DNA of 64,000 nucleotides from Pseudomonadales bacterium. Its GTDB lineage: Bacteria; Pseudomonadota; Gammaproteobacteria; Pseudomonadales; Pseudohongiellaceae. The stretch spans positions 62,001 to 126,000 of the forward strand of contig JACKOH010000003.1 of the NCBI GenBank assembly GCA_024234395.1. Reading direction: 5' to 3'. The notes below the pieces were generated by a model. That model worked only from the letters and a program-made list of their open reading frames with translations, had not been told where the DNA came from and searched no databases. This document shows, one piece after another, positions 50,993-59,392 of the stretch. Each line of letters begins with the position of its first letter. Position 1 is the first letter of the stretch. The position numbers were made by a program, and so were the translations under genes.

Positions 50993-53900
50993 TCAATCCT
51001 GATAAATCAGTTCTCCGGGCAGCGATTCCTCTTCGGAATCTTCCAGTTCGTCGCCATAGCCCACCATATCATGCAGAATCAGATAAAGGGCCGGCACCAG
51101 AAACAGGGTAATGACAGTGGCAAACAAGACTCCCCAGGCCAGCGATATGGCCATGGGGACGATGAAAAAGGTCGCCGGGTTGGCGGTGAGCATCAACGGC
51201 ACGAGTCCGAAGAACGTGGTGGCTGAAGTCAGAAAAATCGGCCTGAACCGCATGATTCCGGCCGAGGTAACCGCCCGTTCAATATCGTATCCCCGGGCCC
51301 TCAACCGGTTGATATTGACGACCAGCACCAGGCTGGCATTCACCACGACACCACTGAGGGCAATAATTCCCAGCATCGAGAAAAACACCAGATCGGCCCT
51401 CATGATGAAGTGACCAAGAATGGCACCGATCGCGCCAAACGGTATCACGCTCATGATAATCAATGGCTGGGTATAGGATTTCAACGGAATAGCCAGCAAC
51501 GCGAAAATGATGATCATCGCCAGCGGGAATGTCGAGAACAGCTCCGACATGGAGCGCATCTGCTGTTCCCCTTCACCCCCCAGCACCATGTCCACATTCA
51601 ACCGCTGGTCCCAGTCGTCGTGAAATTTCTCAATCATTTCCCGACGCACTTCGTCCGGTTTGACAACCGTACGGTCGACATCGGCAACCACCGTGATCAC
51701 CCGTTTGCCGTCTTCACGCCGGATACTGGAAAAGCCGTTGCCAAGAGAGAAATCGGCAATACTGGAAAAAGGAACTTCGGCGCCTGTGCCGGTGCGAATC
51801 AGTAATTCCTCCAGGTTGGCAAGCGACTTCCGTTCCGCCTCCGGATAACGGACCATAACCCGGATGTCGTCGGTACCGCGCTGAATACGCTGCGCTTCCG
51901 CGCCATAAAAAGCCTGTCGCACCTGGGTTGCGACCTCGTTGTTGGTCAGCCCCAGGTTCTTGCCTGCCTCGTTCACCTGGATCACCGCTTCCTGTTTGCC
52001 GGCCCGGAACGAGTCCGTTATGTCGAAAATTCCGGGATAACGAGCTAGTTCCGCGCGCATCTCGGTGGCGGCTATCTGCAGGGCCTCCTCGTTGCGGCCT
52101 TCAAGCCTGAAATTGATGGCTTCACCGGCGGAAAACACATCCGACACGAAAGTCAGCTCCAGGGCATCGGGAATCTCGCCCACCTTCTGTCGCCAGCGGT
52201 CACGGATCATTTCCGAGCTGAGCTCACCGCGATCGAAGAATGGCGTCAGGTTCATGACCACCTCGGCAATATGACTGCCGCCGGGGCCGCTGCCATCCGA
52301 AGGTGGACCGCCGCGGGCAGCCCGTTGTCCGATCACGGTCAGAACATTCTGTACCACCCGGTCGGTTGAGGCCGGCGCCTTGCCGGCAGCCTTGAGATCC
52401 TCAAGTTCCCGGTCCAGTTCGGCAGACAGTTCAAATGCCGCCTGTTCCATTTTCTCGACCGCATTCTCGGTGGTACTGACCGCGACACCCTCCGGCATCT
52501 GGATGCTGCCGTAGACGATGTCGCCTTCGACGCCCGGCATGAACTGAAAGATTACCCGGCCGCTCAACATCAGTGCGAAGGTAAGAATAATAACTCCGGT
52601 TGCGGTTGCCCAGGTGGCGTAGCGATACTGGAGTACCTTCACCAGAGCATCCCGGTAATTGTGCTTGGCAAAGCGCTCCATACTGCTGGCGATACTGCCC
52701 TGGAAGCGCCCCCAGAATTCCACCAGCAGCGTTCCTTCAAACAGGTAGCCACGGGTCTTGCGATGGGCGAGGTGGCCCGGAAGCACCAGTTGGGATTCAA
52801 TCAGGCTGGCTACCAGGCAGAACACCACAACAGCACCGATGGCGTTGAAAAAAGCCCCCATGGGGCCTTCCAGCAGCAGGATAGGCAGAAACGCAGCGAT
52901 GGTGGTGAGCACACCGAAGATAACCGGTATGGACACTTCCAGGGTCCCCTCAATCGCGGCTTCCTCATTGGAGAGGCCTTTGCGTTCCCAGGCGTGTACC
53001 CGTTCCCCGACCACGATAGCATCATCGACTATGATGCCCAGCACCAGGATAAACCCCATTACCGTCAGCGAACTGATCGACAATCCGGCGGAGGGGAAAA
53101 TACTCAGCGCACCGGCGATCGCGATGGGTATGCCCGCCGCCACCCACAGTGCCAGCTTGAAACGCAGGAACAGGGCCAGAATGAACATTACCAGCAGCAG
53201 ACCGGTGTAGGCATTTTCCGCTACGGTACCGATGCGATCCTGGGTGGCCACCGCGGCGTCATTGATAATGGTGAGAGACAGGTTGGGCGGTAGCGTGAGT
53301 ACTTCATCCTCGTAGTAAGCCCGAACCTGCCGGGCTGAGGCGACGATATCTTCGTCCCCGACCCGCAGTACTTCGATGATTGCCGCATTCTCCCCGTCGA
53401 TGCGGGCATCCACATAGCCCTCCTGGAAGCCATCACGGATATCGGCGATGTCCCCAAGCCGCAGCTGTGAACCGTCGGCAAAGCTGCGGATAACAATGTC
53501 AGCGTATTCGGTACCCTGGTAAACCTGGCCTTTGGTGCGCAGCAGAATTTCGCCGGCATCGGTCCTGATGGTCCCACCGGGCAGGTCCAGAGACGCCTGA
53601 CTGATGGCCCGGGCAATCTGGTCCAGAGTCAGACCGTATTGCCGCAACGTGAATTCGGAGACCTCAATGGAAATTTCCAACGGCCTGATATACTGGATGT
53701 TGACCGTAGAAATACCTTCCAGGTCGAGAACATCGTTGCGGATATCCTCCGCGTAGCGTTTCAGGGTCAGGTCATCCACGTCTCCTGACAGCGCCAGAGA
53801 CAGGACGGAGCCGGTGCTGCTGAAGGCACGCACGATCGGCTTCTCCGCTTCCTGGGGAAACGTGACGATGGCATCGACCTTGCTCTTGATGTCGTTCAGT

Positions 53901-54214
53901 ACTCGGTTGAGCTCGGCACCGGTGGACAGCTCCAGGGTGGCGTCGCAGCCGCCTTCCCGCGCTGTGCTGGTCATCCGCTCGATATTTTCGGCACTCTCCA
54001 GCGCTTCCTCCAGGCGCAGGCAGATGGCCGATTCCGACTCGTCCGGTGTTGCTCCCAGGTAGGGAACACTGACCTGGATCATTCCCATGTCGACGTTGGG
54101 AAATTCCTCCTGGTGCAGATTGAAATAAGCAATGACACCTGACGCCAGAAAAATCCACATGAGTAGATTGGTGGCGACCGGGTTCTTCACAAACCAGCTG
54201 ATGATGGTCCTCAA
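50993..54214 (-). CDS. RND-family efflux transporter permease (AcrB/HAE1-like)
   Basis: 1073 residues, with 12 expected membrane segments and two large periplasmic loops. The proton-relay Asp pair is in GFILVLGIIVDDAIVVGERV. Other markers are the N-terminal FVKNPVATNLLMWIFLASGV and late GDELEDSEEESLPGELIYQD. It exports substrates using the proton gradient, with the adaptor encoded 46 nt upstream. No outer-membrane TolC-type gene is present here. The pump is the third gene of a regulator-adaptor-pump operon. Confidence 0.95.
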   Translation of the reverse strand: MRTIISWFVKNPVATNLLMWIFLASGVIAYFNLHQEEFPNVDMGMIQVSVPYLGATPDESESAICLRLEEALESAENIERMTSTAREGGCDATLELSTGAELNRVLNDIKSKVDAIVTFPQEAEKPIVRAFSSTGSVLSLALSGDVDDLTLKRYAEDIRNDVLDLEGISTVNIQYIRPLEISIEVSEFTLRQYGLTLDQIARAISQASLDLPGGTIRTDAGEILLRTKGQVYQGTEYADIVIRSFADGSQLRLGDIADIRDGFQEGYVDARIDGENAAIIEVLRVGDEDIVASARQVRAYYEDEVLTLPPNLSLTIINDAAVATQDRIGTVAENAYTGLLLVMFILALFLRFKLALWVAAGIPIAIAGALSIFPSAGLSISSLTVMGFILVLGIIVDDAIVVGERVHAWERKGLSNEEAAIEGTLEVSIPVIFGVLTTIAAFLPILLLEGPMGAFFNAIGAVVVFCLVASLIESQLVLPGHLAHRKTRGYLFEGTLLVEFWGRFQGSIASSMERFAKHNYRDALVKVLQYRYATWATATGVIILTFALMLSGRVIFQFMPGVEGDIVYGSIQMPEGVAVSTTENAVEKMEQAAFELSAELDRELEDLKAAGKAPASTDRVVQNVLTVIGQRAARGGPPSDGSGPGGSHIAEVVMNLTPFFDRGELSSEMIRDRWRQKVGEIPDALELTFVSDVFSAGEAINFRLEGRNEEALQIAATEMRAELARYPGIFDITDSFRAGKQEAVIQVNEAGKNLGLTNNEVATQVRQAFYGAEAQRIQRGTDDIRVMVRYPEAERKSLANLEELLIRTGTGAEVPFSSIADFSLGNGFSSIRREDGKRVITVVADVDRTVVKPDEVRREMIEKFHDDWDQRLNVDMVLGGEGEQQMRSMSELFSTFPLAMIIIFALLAIPLKSYTQPLIIMSVIPFGAIGAILGHFIMRADLVFFSMLGIIALSGVVVNASLVLVVNINRLRARGYDIERAVTSAGIMRFRPIFLTSATTFFGLVPLMLTANPATFFIVPMAISLAWGVLFATVITLFLVPALYLILHDMVGYGDELEDSEEESLPGELIYQD

Positions 54215-54260
54215 GCGTGTTCTCCTGAATGCTTTGGTATCAGAGGTGCTCTCTGATTCA

Positions 54261-55424
54261 CTAGATCAATTCACGTACCGGATGGACTGGCATGCCGTCA
54301 TAAACTGCCTGAATCGGGGAGATGCAGATCAACTCACCGGGGCGGATGCCGCCGGAGATCAGCACCGTGTCTTCCTCCAGGCGCAGAATTTCCACGTCGC
54401 GAAAGTACATTTTCTTTTCCGCATCGACCACCAGAACCTGGCTGTTGTTTCGAATCACGCCTCTGGGCAGAGCGATGACGTTATCGACTTCGCGCCCGCC
54501 GATTTCCGCCTGTACGTACAGGCCGATAGGCAATGGAATATCGGCGGACCAGCCGGAACTGGCAGTACGATCCGGTTGATTCACCCGGATGATCGACTGC
54601 ACGGCGTTACTTTCCTCGTCGATGGCGGCCTCGATTCGCACCAGTCTGCCTTGCCATTGATGCTGCTCGCCACCATACATGCCCGTCAGTCGCACTTCCG
54701 GTGCGCGGTCACCGGTCAATTCGCCACGGAATCCCAGTGGAATATCGAGAAACCCCAGTTGCCGGATAGCCAGAGGAACCCGAACTTCGACCAGATCGGC
54801 ACCGTATAACACGGCGACGTTCTGGGCGCGGTTGATAAACTGACCCAATTCCACATCCTTGCTCTCGATAACAGCGGTGAATGGCGCGGTCAACTCGGTT
54901 CGTTCCAGATCCAGAGTAGCCTGCCGGAGACTGGCCTGGGCGTCGGCCAGTCGCGCCTGGGTCACGGACAGGGTCCGTTCGGCTTCCTGCAACTGGGCCT
55001 GGCTGGCCAGGCTGCGCTCAGCCAGGTCGCGGGTACGTCGCAGGGTGTCTTCGGCAAACGCCAGTTCGGCCTCGGCCTGCTGCACACTGGCACGTCCCCG
55101 GGCCGCCGCCGTTTCGTAGTCGCTGGCGTCGATACGCAGCAGCGGTTCACCCGCTTCGATAAAGCCACCAGGCTCCAGGGCGGGCGAGACCCAGCTCACC
55201 GGACCGGCTACCGGCGCCGACAGGTTGACCCGCTGCGCTGCCTGAACCTTACCCTGGGAATGCACTGTGAGCTGAGAAGAACCCAGTGTGGCCTCCACGA
55301 CACGGACCGATACCGGCTGGATTTCCGCGGCTGTTTCCTCAATCTCGGTTGGATTTCGGATCAGCAGTATCGCAATGGCGACCGAACCCGCCAGTATCGC
55401 GATAGGCAGTACAATCCTTTTCAT
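54261..55424 (-). CDS. RND efflux periplasmic adaptor (membrane fusion protein)
   Basis: 387 residues with an N-terminal anchor (IVLPIAILAGSVAIAILLIR). The adaptor hairpin is visible: lipoyl half QGKVQAAQRVNLSAPVAGPV, coiled-coil AAARGRASVQQAEAELAFAE and SLASQAQLQEAERTLSVTQA, second lipoyl half LTAPFTAVIESKDVELGQFI, then beta-barrel and membrane-proximal domains. It links the RND pump to an outer-membrane channel. It lacks the usual lipobox Cys. Confidence 0.93.
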   Translation of the reverse strand: MKRIVLPIAILAGSVAIAILLIRNPTEIEETAAEIQPVSVRVVEATLGSSQLTVHSQGKVQAAQRVNLSAPVAGPVSWVSPALEPGGFIEAGEPLLRIDASDYETAAARGRASVQQAEAELAFAEDTLRRTRDLAERSLASQAQLQEAERTLSVTQARLADAQASLRQATLDLERTELTAPFTAVIESKDVELGQFINRAQNVAVLYGADLVEVRVPLAIRQLGFLDIPLGFRGELTGDRAPEVRLTGMYGGEQHQWQGRLVRIEAAIDEESNAVQSIIRVNQPDRTASSGWSADIPLPIGLYVQAEIGGREVDNVIALPRGVIRNNSQVLVVDAEKKMYFRDVEILRLEEDTVLISGGIRPGELICISPIQAVYDGMPVHPVRELI

Positions 55425-55577
55425 CTAAGAGCTCCCGCTAGGGGGAAACTGCCGATCAGGTATCAGCGGTCCCCAGGTTTGAATTCGGTTAAAGTGAGCG
55501 GGTTGCGCCCGGCTTTCCCCTGCTTCCAGTAAATTGTGATGCAAAAATAATACCGTGTTGATTGTGTCAGCTCCGGG

Positions 55578-56303
55578 TCAGACCACCTGTCGTCGCAGCG
55601 CTTCGCGCATGCCCTGCAGCGCTTCGCGCATGGCGCGGCGTAATTGATCAAAATGCGTTTCAAAAGCACTGGCTGCCAGGGCGCCGTCCTGACGATTGAA
55701 GGCACGGGTCAGGGTCTTGACCAGTTCGGTTCCGGCTCCCGCCGGCAGCCTGGGCCGGATATTCAACTGCAACATGGGCCCGAGAACCTGGGCCTTGACA
55801 TCATTGCCGATCAGCCTGGCCACCAGGTTGTTGTCGATTCCGGCCATGTAATCCAGCAGCGCCTGCCAGTGCGGCTGCATCGCCTCGAAGTCATCGGCGC
55901 ACTGGGCAATATCTACGAGCATCCGTTTCAGCTGGATCAGCTGCTCCACACTGGCCTGCTCCACCGCTCCCCTGACTGTCAGCGCGGTCAGCATCGAGAA
56001 GATCTCCAGAAACTGATCCACCAGGTCCGGATCGGGGACTTCCTCCAGCGCCAGCAGCGGTCCCAGGACCGCCAGACTCGCCTCTTCCAGTGGCCGGACC
56101 CGGGCACCACCAGGCTGAATTTCGATAATTCCCTGCTGTTCCAGCAGCGAAAGCGCTTCCCTCACGGCGCCTCGACTGACCCCAAAACGGGCAGCCAGGT
56201 CACGTTCGGAAGCCATGCGGTCGCCGACCCGAAAGCGGCCACTGAGAATCTCAGTGCGCAGCCTCCCGGCAATCTCGTAACTGACCGAAGTCGGTGATGT
56301 CAT
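55578..56303 (-). CDS. GntR-family regulator, FadR/FCD type
   Basis: 241 residues. The N-terminal winged helix has GRLRTEILSGRFRVGDRMAS, ERDLAARFGVSRGAVREALS and LLEQQGIIEIQPGG. The C-terminal FCD domain is helical, with the Asp, His and further His positions (about residues 155-215: DYMAGIDNNLVARLIGND, FETHFDQLRR). FCD regulators bind metal-coordinated organic acids. It is the first gene of the efflux operon, with two FadR-type palindromes 46-70 nt upstream that fit autoregulation. Confidence 0.9.
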   Translation of the reverse strand: MTSPTSVSYEIAGRLRTEILSGRFRVGDRMASERDLAARFGVSRGAVREALSLLEQQGIIEIQPGGARVRPLEEASLAVLGPLLALEEVPDPDLVDQFLEIFSMLTALTVRGAVEQASVEQLIQLKRMLVDIAQCADDFEAMQPHWQALLDYMAGIDNNLVARLIGNDVKAQVLGPMLQLNIRPRLPAGAGTELVKTLTRAFNRQDGALAASAFETHFDQLRRAMREALQGMREALRRQVV

Positions 56304-56348
56304 GAGCTAGCTCGTGAAAGTCGGGGGTGGCTGCTGAAAGCCACCCCC

Positions 56349-56373
56349 TGGTCTGACCAATTTGGTCGGACCA
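56349..56373. promoter_or_regulatory. Two tandem FadR-type operator palindromes
   Basis: TGGTCTGACCA (56349-56359) and TGGTCGGACCA (56363-56373) are each perfect inverted repeats matching the TGGTNNNACCA operator of FadR-type GntR proteins, with centres 14 bp apart. Between them GACCAATTTGGTC forms a third overlapping palindrome. They lie 46-70 nt upstream of the GntR start codon. Confidence 0.85.
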
Positions 56374-56507
56374 ATATAGTGACTTCCCAGGAATAGTCAA
56401 TCACTCGCATCATATTCAGATGAGTTAATCGATAAAGTGCGGCTGATTCGGGTTCGACAGACAATCAGTCAGGTCGTGGGAGCCCGTGTAACGCGGCCAA
56501 TCAGGTT

Positions 56508-57962
56508 TCAGGGTGCATTGGGAATGCGGTAGGTAATCTGCAACTCATCGGTGGCGATACGCCTATCGCCATCGAACTGCGGCCGGAAGCGGATCAGCTC
56601 CAGGGCATCGCGGGCGTCCGAACGCAGACGGGAATTGTCGGTGTTCGCGTCAAGGATCTTCCTGTTACGAGCTTCACCGCGGGAATTCAGCCGGAACTGG
56701 ATATCGAACTCAGCCATTGGCACCTCATCCGCCACCGCCAGGGCCGCTGTGGGAAGGGCCGGACGCTGGGCGCTGGCCAGAGACTCGTTCCAGGCGACGA
56801 ACGTACCCAGGTTAATCCGATCCGGCGCTGAAGAAACATCGTAGCCGCGTTGGTCCTGGGCACTCAGTGCAACTTCCAGGCGGGTATGAAATTCCGGTTC
56901 CGGCAGCGCTGACGGACGGCTGAAGAACTCGGCAATTCGATCCTCGTTGACGCCGGCGGCAGCCAGTTGGTCCATAGCCTCCCGATAGCTTCGCGCGGCA
57001 CTTCCACGGTCCAGCAGTAATTGGAAATCCGCCTCATAGACAATCGCCATGGCCTCGGCCTCAGGGTCGTCTGCGGAGCTGAGGATTTCGCGAATCTGTT
57101 TGATCAGCCCCAGCCCCTCAAGCCGGGCGCGCCGCAGTTCCTCCTCGAGATAGTTGCGTGGTCCCCGGCCGGGAACCGGGGAGTAAATGTATTGTTGAAT
57201 CTGATTCAGCTGATCTTCCATGTAGTAGCCACCAATGATGGCACGCCGGGCATCCAGTCCCAGTTCATCGTCTGCATTAAGAATCGAGTACACCCGGAAT
57301 TTTTGAACGGCGCTTCTGTAGAGCCATGGAATCAACTGGGGATTGTCGGTATCGAAAGTTTCTTCCGCCAGATTGAGGTTCTGCCGCTGTAATTCCATTG
57401 CCTCGGTGAAATGCTGCAGTCGATTGGCTTTATCGTCCAGGTAAAGTGCGGTCAGGTGCCACTTGATCAATTCATCCCTGGCTTCTAGCTGGACTGCCGC
57501 GTTGTCAGTCTCGTTCTGGCTGAACAGATAATGCATGAACTCAAAGCGCTGGGTGACCGACTCCCAGTCGCGGCGGCGGATATCGTTCCTGATCGCGGTT
57601 TCAAGTACCGGGATCTGTTCCAGGCTGGCCGGTCCGTCCAGGGTGCGCAACAACATCAAAATGCGGTTCAGGTTGGCATCCACCTCGTCGTAGGCCTGTA
57701 GTTCGATCAGTACGTCATTCAATCCATTCAGAGGCTCCACCAGACTGCGATCATAGGGCCCGAACTGCAGCTCCTGCTGGACAATCTGCTCCCTGAAGCG
57801 GTCCACTTCACTGCGTAACCGGATGCTCGCTTCGAGCGCCGAGGCAAATGTCGGTGGGCTGTCACCAGCGGAATCTTCGGCGGCAGACAGCCCCCCGCTG
57901 AACAGCATGAGCAGTGTCGGGACGATGAAAACTGAAAAGTATCTGGCGCTGGCAGAATACAT
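56508..57962 (-). CDS. Periplasmic protein with helical repeats and TonB-like C-terminal domain
   Basis: 484 residues with a signal peptide (SVFIVPTLLMLFSGGLSAAE). Residues about 40-330 are helical with TPR-like features (LDGPASLEQIPVLETAIRND, WLYRSAVQKFRVYSILNADD). The last 70 residues (AEFDIQFRLNSRGEARNRKI ... ALELIRFRPQF) have the beta-alpha-beta pattern of a TonB C-terminal domain (V-x-F-x-I-x-x-x-G-x-x-x-x...A-x-x-x-I-x-x-W-x-F-x-P). There is no TonB proline-rich spacer or usual N-terminal anchor, so it is probably not an energy transducer. Function unknown. Confidence 0.7.
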   Translation of the reverse strand: MYSASARYFSVFIVPTLLMLFSGGLSAAEDSAGDSPPTFASALEASIRLRSEVDRFREQIVQQELQFGPYDRSLVEPLNGLNDVLIELQAYDEVDANLNRILMLLRTLDGPASLEQIPVLETAIRNDIRRRDWESVTQRFEFMHYLFSQNETDNAAVQLEARDELIKWHLTALYLDDKANRLQHFTEAMELQRQNLNLAEETFDTDNPQLIPWLYRSAVQKFRVYSILNADDELGLDARRAIIGGYYMEDQLNQIQQYIYSPVPGRGPRNYLEEELRRARLEGLGLIKQIREILSSADDPEAEAMAIVYEADFQLLLDRGSAARSYREAMDQLAAAGVNEDRIAEFFSRPSALPEPEFHTRLEVALSAQDQRGYDVSSAPDRINLGTFVAWNESLASAQRPALPTAALAVADEVPMAEFDIQFRLNSRGEARNRKILDANTDNSRLRSDARDALELIRFRPQFDGDRRIATDELQITYRIPNAP

Positions 57963-58135
57963 GGACTATGAACCTGGTGTGATTAGGGGATACCGATAGG
58001 GACCGGACAAGCCGGCAGTTCTGTACAGCGATCGGCTGCCCTGGTCGAGAATAGCGAAGCGGCTGACGTATAACAATGCCTGTCGGACCATTTCAGACTT
58101 GCCATTCTGACCTGGTCATTAGACACTGTTCCGCT

Positions 58136-58930
58136 ATGCAACGACCAGCTTTATTATCATTCAGCCTTGTGCTCAGCCTACTGCTCACGTCCAATGTCGC
58201 TGCGCAGGGGCCGCAGAGCCGCAATAACCGCTATGGCGCCGCCTACCTGGAGGATCTGTACGATATTGCCGGCGAATTCGCATTCGTCCGGATCCAGTAT
58301 GACAGCTATTACGACAGCGGCTTCTACGGGGGCCCCTGGGCCACCGATTTCCCCGCTTCCGACGAGAACTTTCTGCGTGGGGTGTCGCGCTTGACCAATG
58401 TCCGGGTCATGAGCCAGCCCATCGTCCTGCGTTTCGACGACAAGGAAATTTTCGAATACCCGTTCCTCTATGCCCTGGAAATGGGACGCAATGGCGGCCT
58501 GTCACTCAGTCAGGCGGAAATCGCCAATCTGCGCGAATACCTGTTACGGGGTGGCTTTCTGCTGATCGACGACTTCTGGGGGCAACGGCAATGGGATGCG
58601 TTCTACCGCGACTTTTCCCTGCTGTTCCCGGATCGGGAACTGGTGGAACTGACTTCCGGACACGAAATCTACCGGACCTTTTACGATATCGAGGGTGCCC
58701 AGATGATTCCCGGCCGGGGTGGCCGCCAGGGTTTCGGCCAGGCCGGTATCGACGTGGCCAGCAATCACGCCATTCTCGACGATCAGGGTCGGGTAATGGT
58801 ACTGATCAACTGGAATTCCGACATGGGTGACGGCTGGGAACACACCTATGACCAGTGGTATCCTACCCAGTATTCCAATTCGGCTTACCAGCTTGGCATC
58901 AACTATCTGATTTACTCGCTCACCCACTGA
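58136..58930 (+). CDS. DUF4159-domain exported protein
   Basis: 264 residues from the ATG at 58136, which starts a clear signal peptide (LLSFSLVLSLLLTSNVAAQG); an ATG at 58076 is in frame but would place 20 polar residues ahead. The domain resembles DUF4159: FAFVRIQYDSYYDSG, WATDFPASDENFLRGVSRLT, YPFLYALEMGRNGGLSLSQA, LREYLLRGGFLLIDDFWG and YSNSAYQLGINYLIYSLTH. DUF4159 has a glutamine-amidotransferase-like flavodoxin fold and often sits in MoxR-BatA-type envelope loci; none is nearby here. Role unknown. Confidence 0.85.
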   Translation: MQRPALLSFSLVLSLLLTSNVAAQGPQSRNNRYGAAYLEDLYDIAGEFAFVRIQYDSYYDSGFYGGPWATDFPASDENFLRGVSRLTNVRVMSQPIVLRFDDKEIFEYPFLYALEMGRNGGLSLSQAEIANLREYLLRGGFLLIDDFWGQRQWDAFYRDFSLLFPDRELVELTSGHEIYRTFYDIEGAQMIPGRGGRQGFGQAGIDVASNHAILDDQGRVMVLINWNSDMGDGWEHTYDQWYPTQYSNSAYQLGINYLIYSLTH

Positions 58931-58955
58931 GCGGATCCTGGTTTCCCAATCCTTG

Positions 58956-59375
58956 ATGCTGACAACATTTATTTTCAACACCATCCTGATTTCCGCTGCG
59001 GTGGTGATCCATTATGAGATTCTGCACCTGCTGTCAGCGATCATTCCCAGGCTGGCTGTGCAACACCGCTTGCGGGTGATTATCGGTGTGTTCGGTACCC
59101 TGCTGGGACACGTGGTGGAAATCTGGATGTTTGGTATTGCCTATTTCCTGATGGTCAATTTCGGGGATTTTGGATCACTGCAGGGCAACTTCGACGGCAG
59201 CCTTCTGGACTACGTCTATTTCTCCTTCACGACCTACACATCCCTGGGTATCGGCGACGTTGAACCACTGGGTGATATCCGCTTTCTGGCCGGCCTTGAA
59301 GCGCTTACCGGCCTGTCCCTGATCACCTGGAGCGCGTCTTTCATGTTCATTGAAATGCGCAAGTTCTGGGAGTAA
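58956..59375 (+). CDS. Small two-helix ion channel-like protein
   Basis: 139 residues from the ATG at 58956. Three or four hydrophobic segments occur, the first FIFNTILISAAVVIHYEILH. The pore-loop region YVYFSFTTYTSLGIGDVEPL has the topology of the Ion_trans_2 family. The selectivity filter is TSLGIGD where potassium channels have TVGYGD. It lies 25 nt after the DUF4159 gene on the same strand, perhaps in one transcript. An ion-conducting role is inferred; potassium selectivity is doubtful. Confidence 0.8.
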   Translation: MLTTFIFNTILISAAVVIHYEILHLLSAIIPRLAVQHRLRVIIGVFGTLLGHVVEIWMFGIAYFLMVNFGDFGSLQGNFDGSLLDYVYFSFTTYTSLGIGDVEPLGDIRFLAGLEALTGLSLITWSASFMFIEMRKFWE

Positions 59376-59392
59376 TTCCAGGTTCCGGTAAT

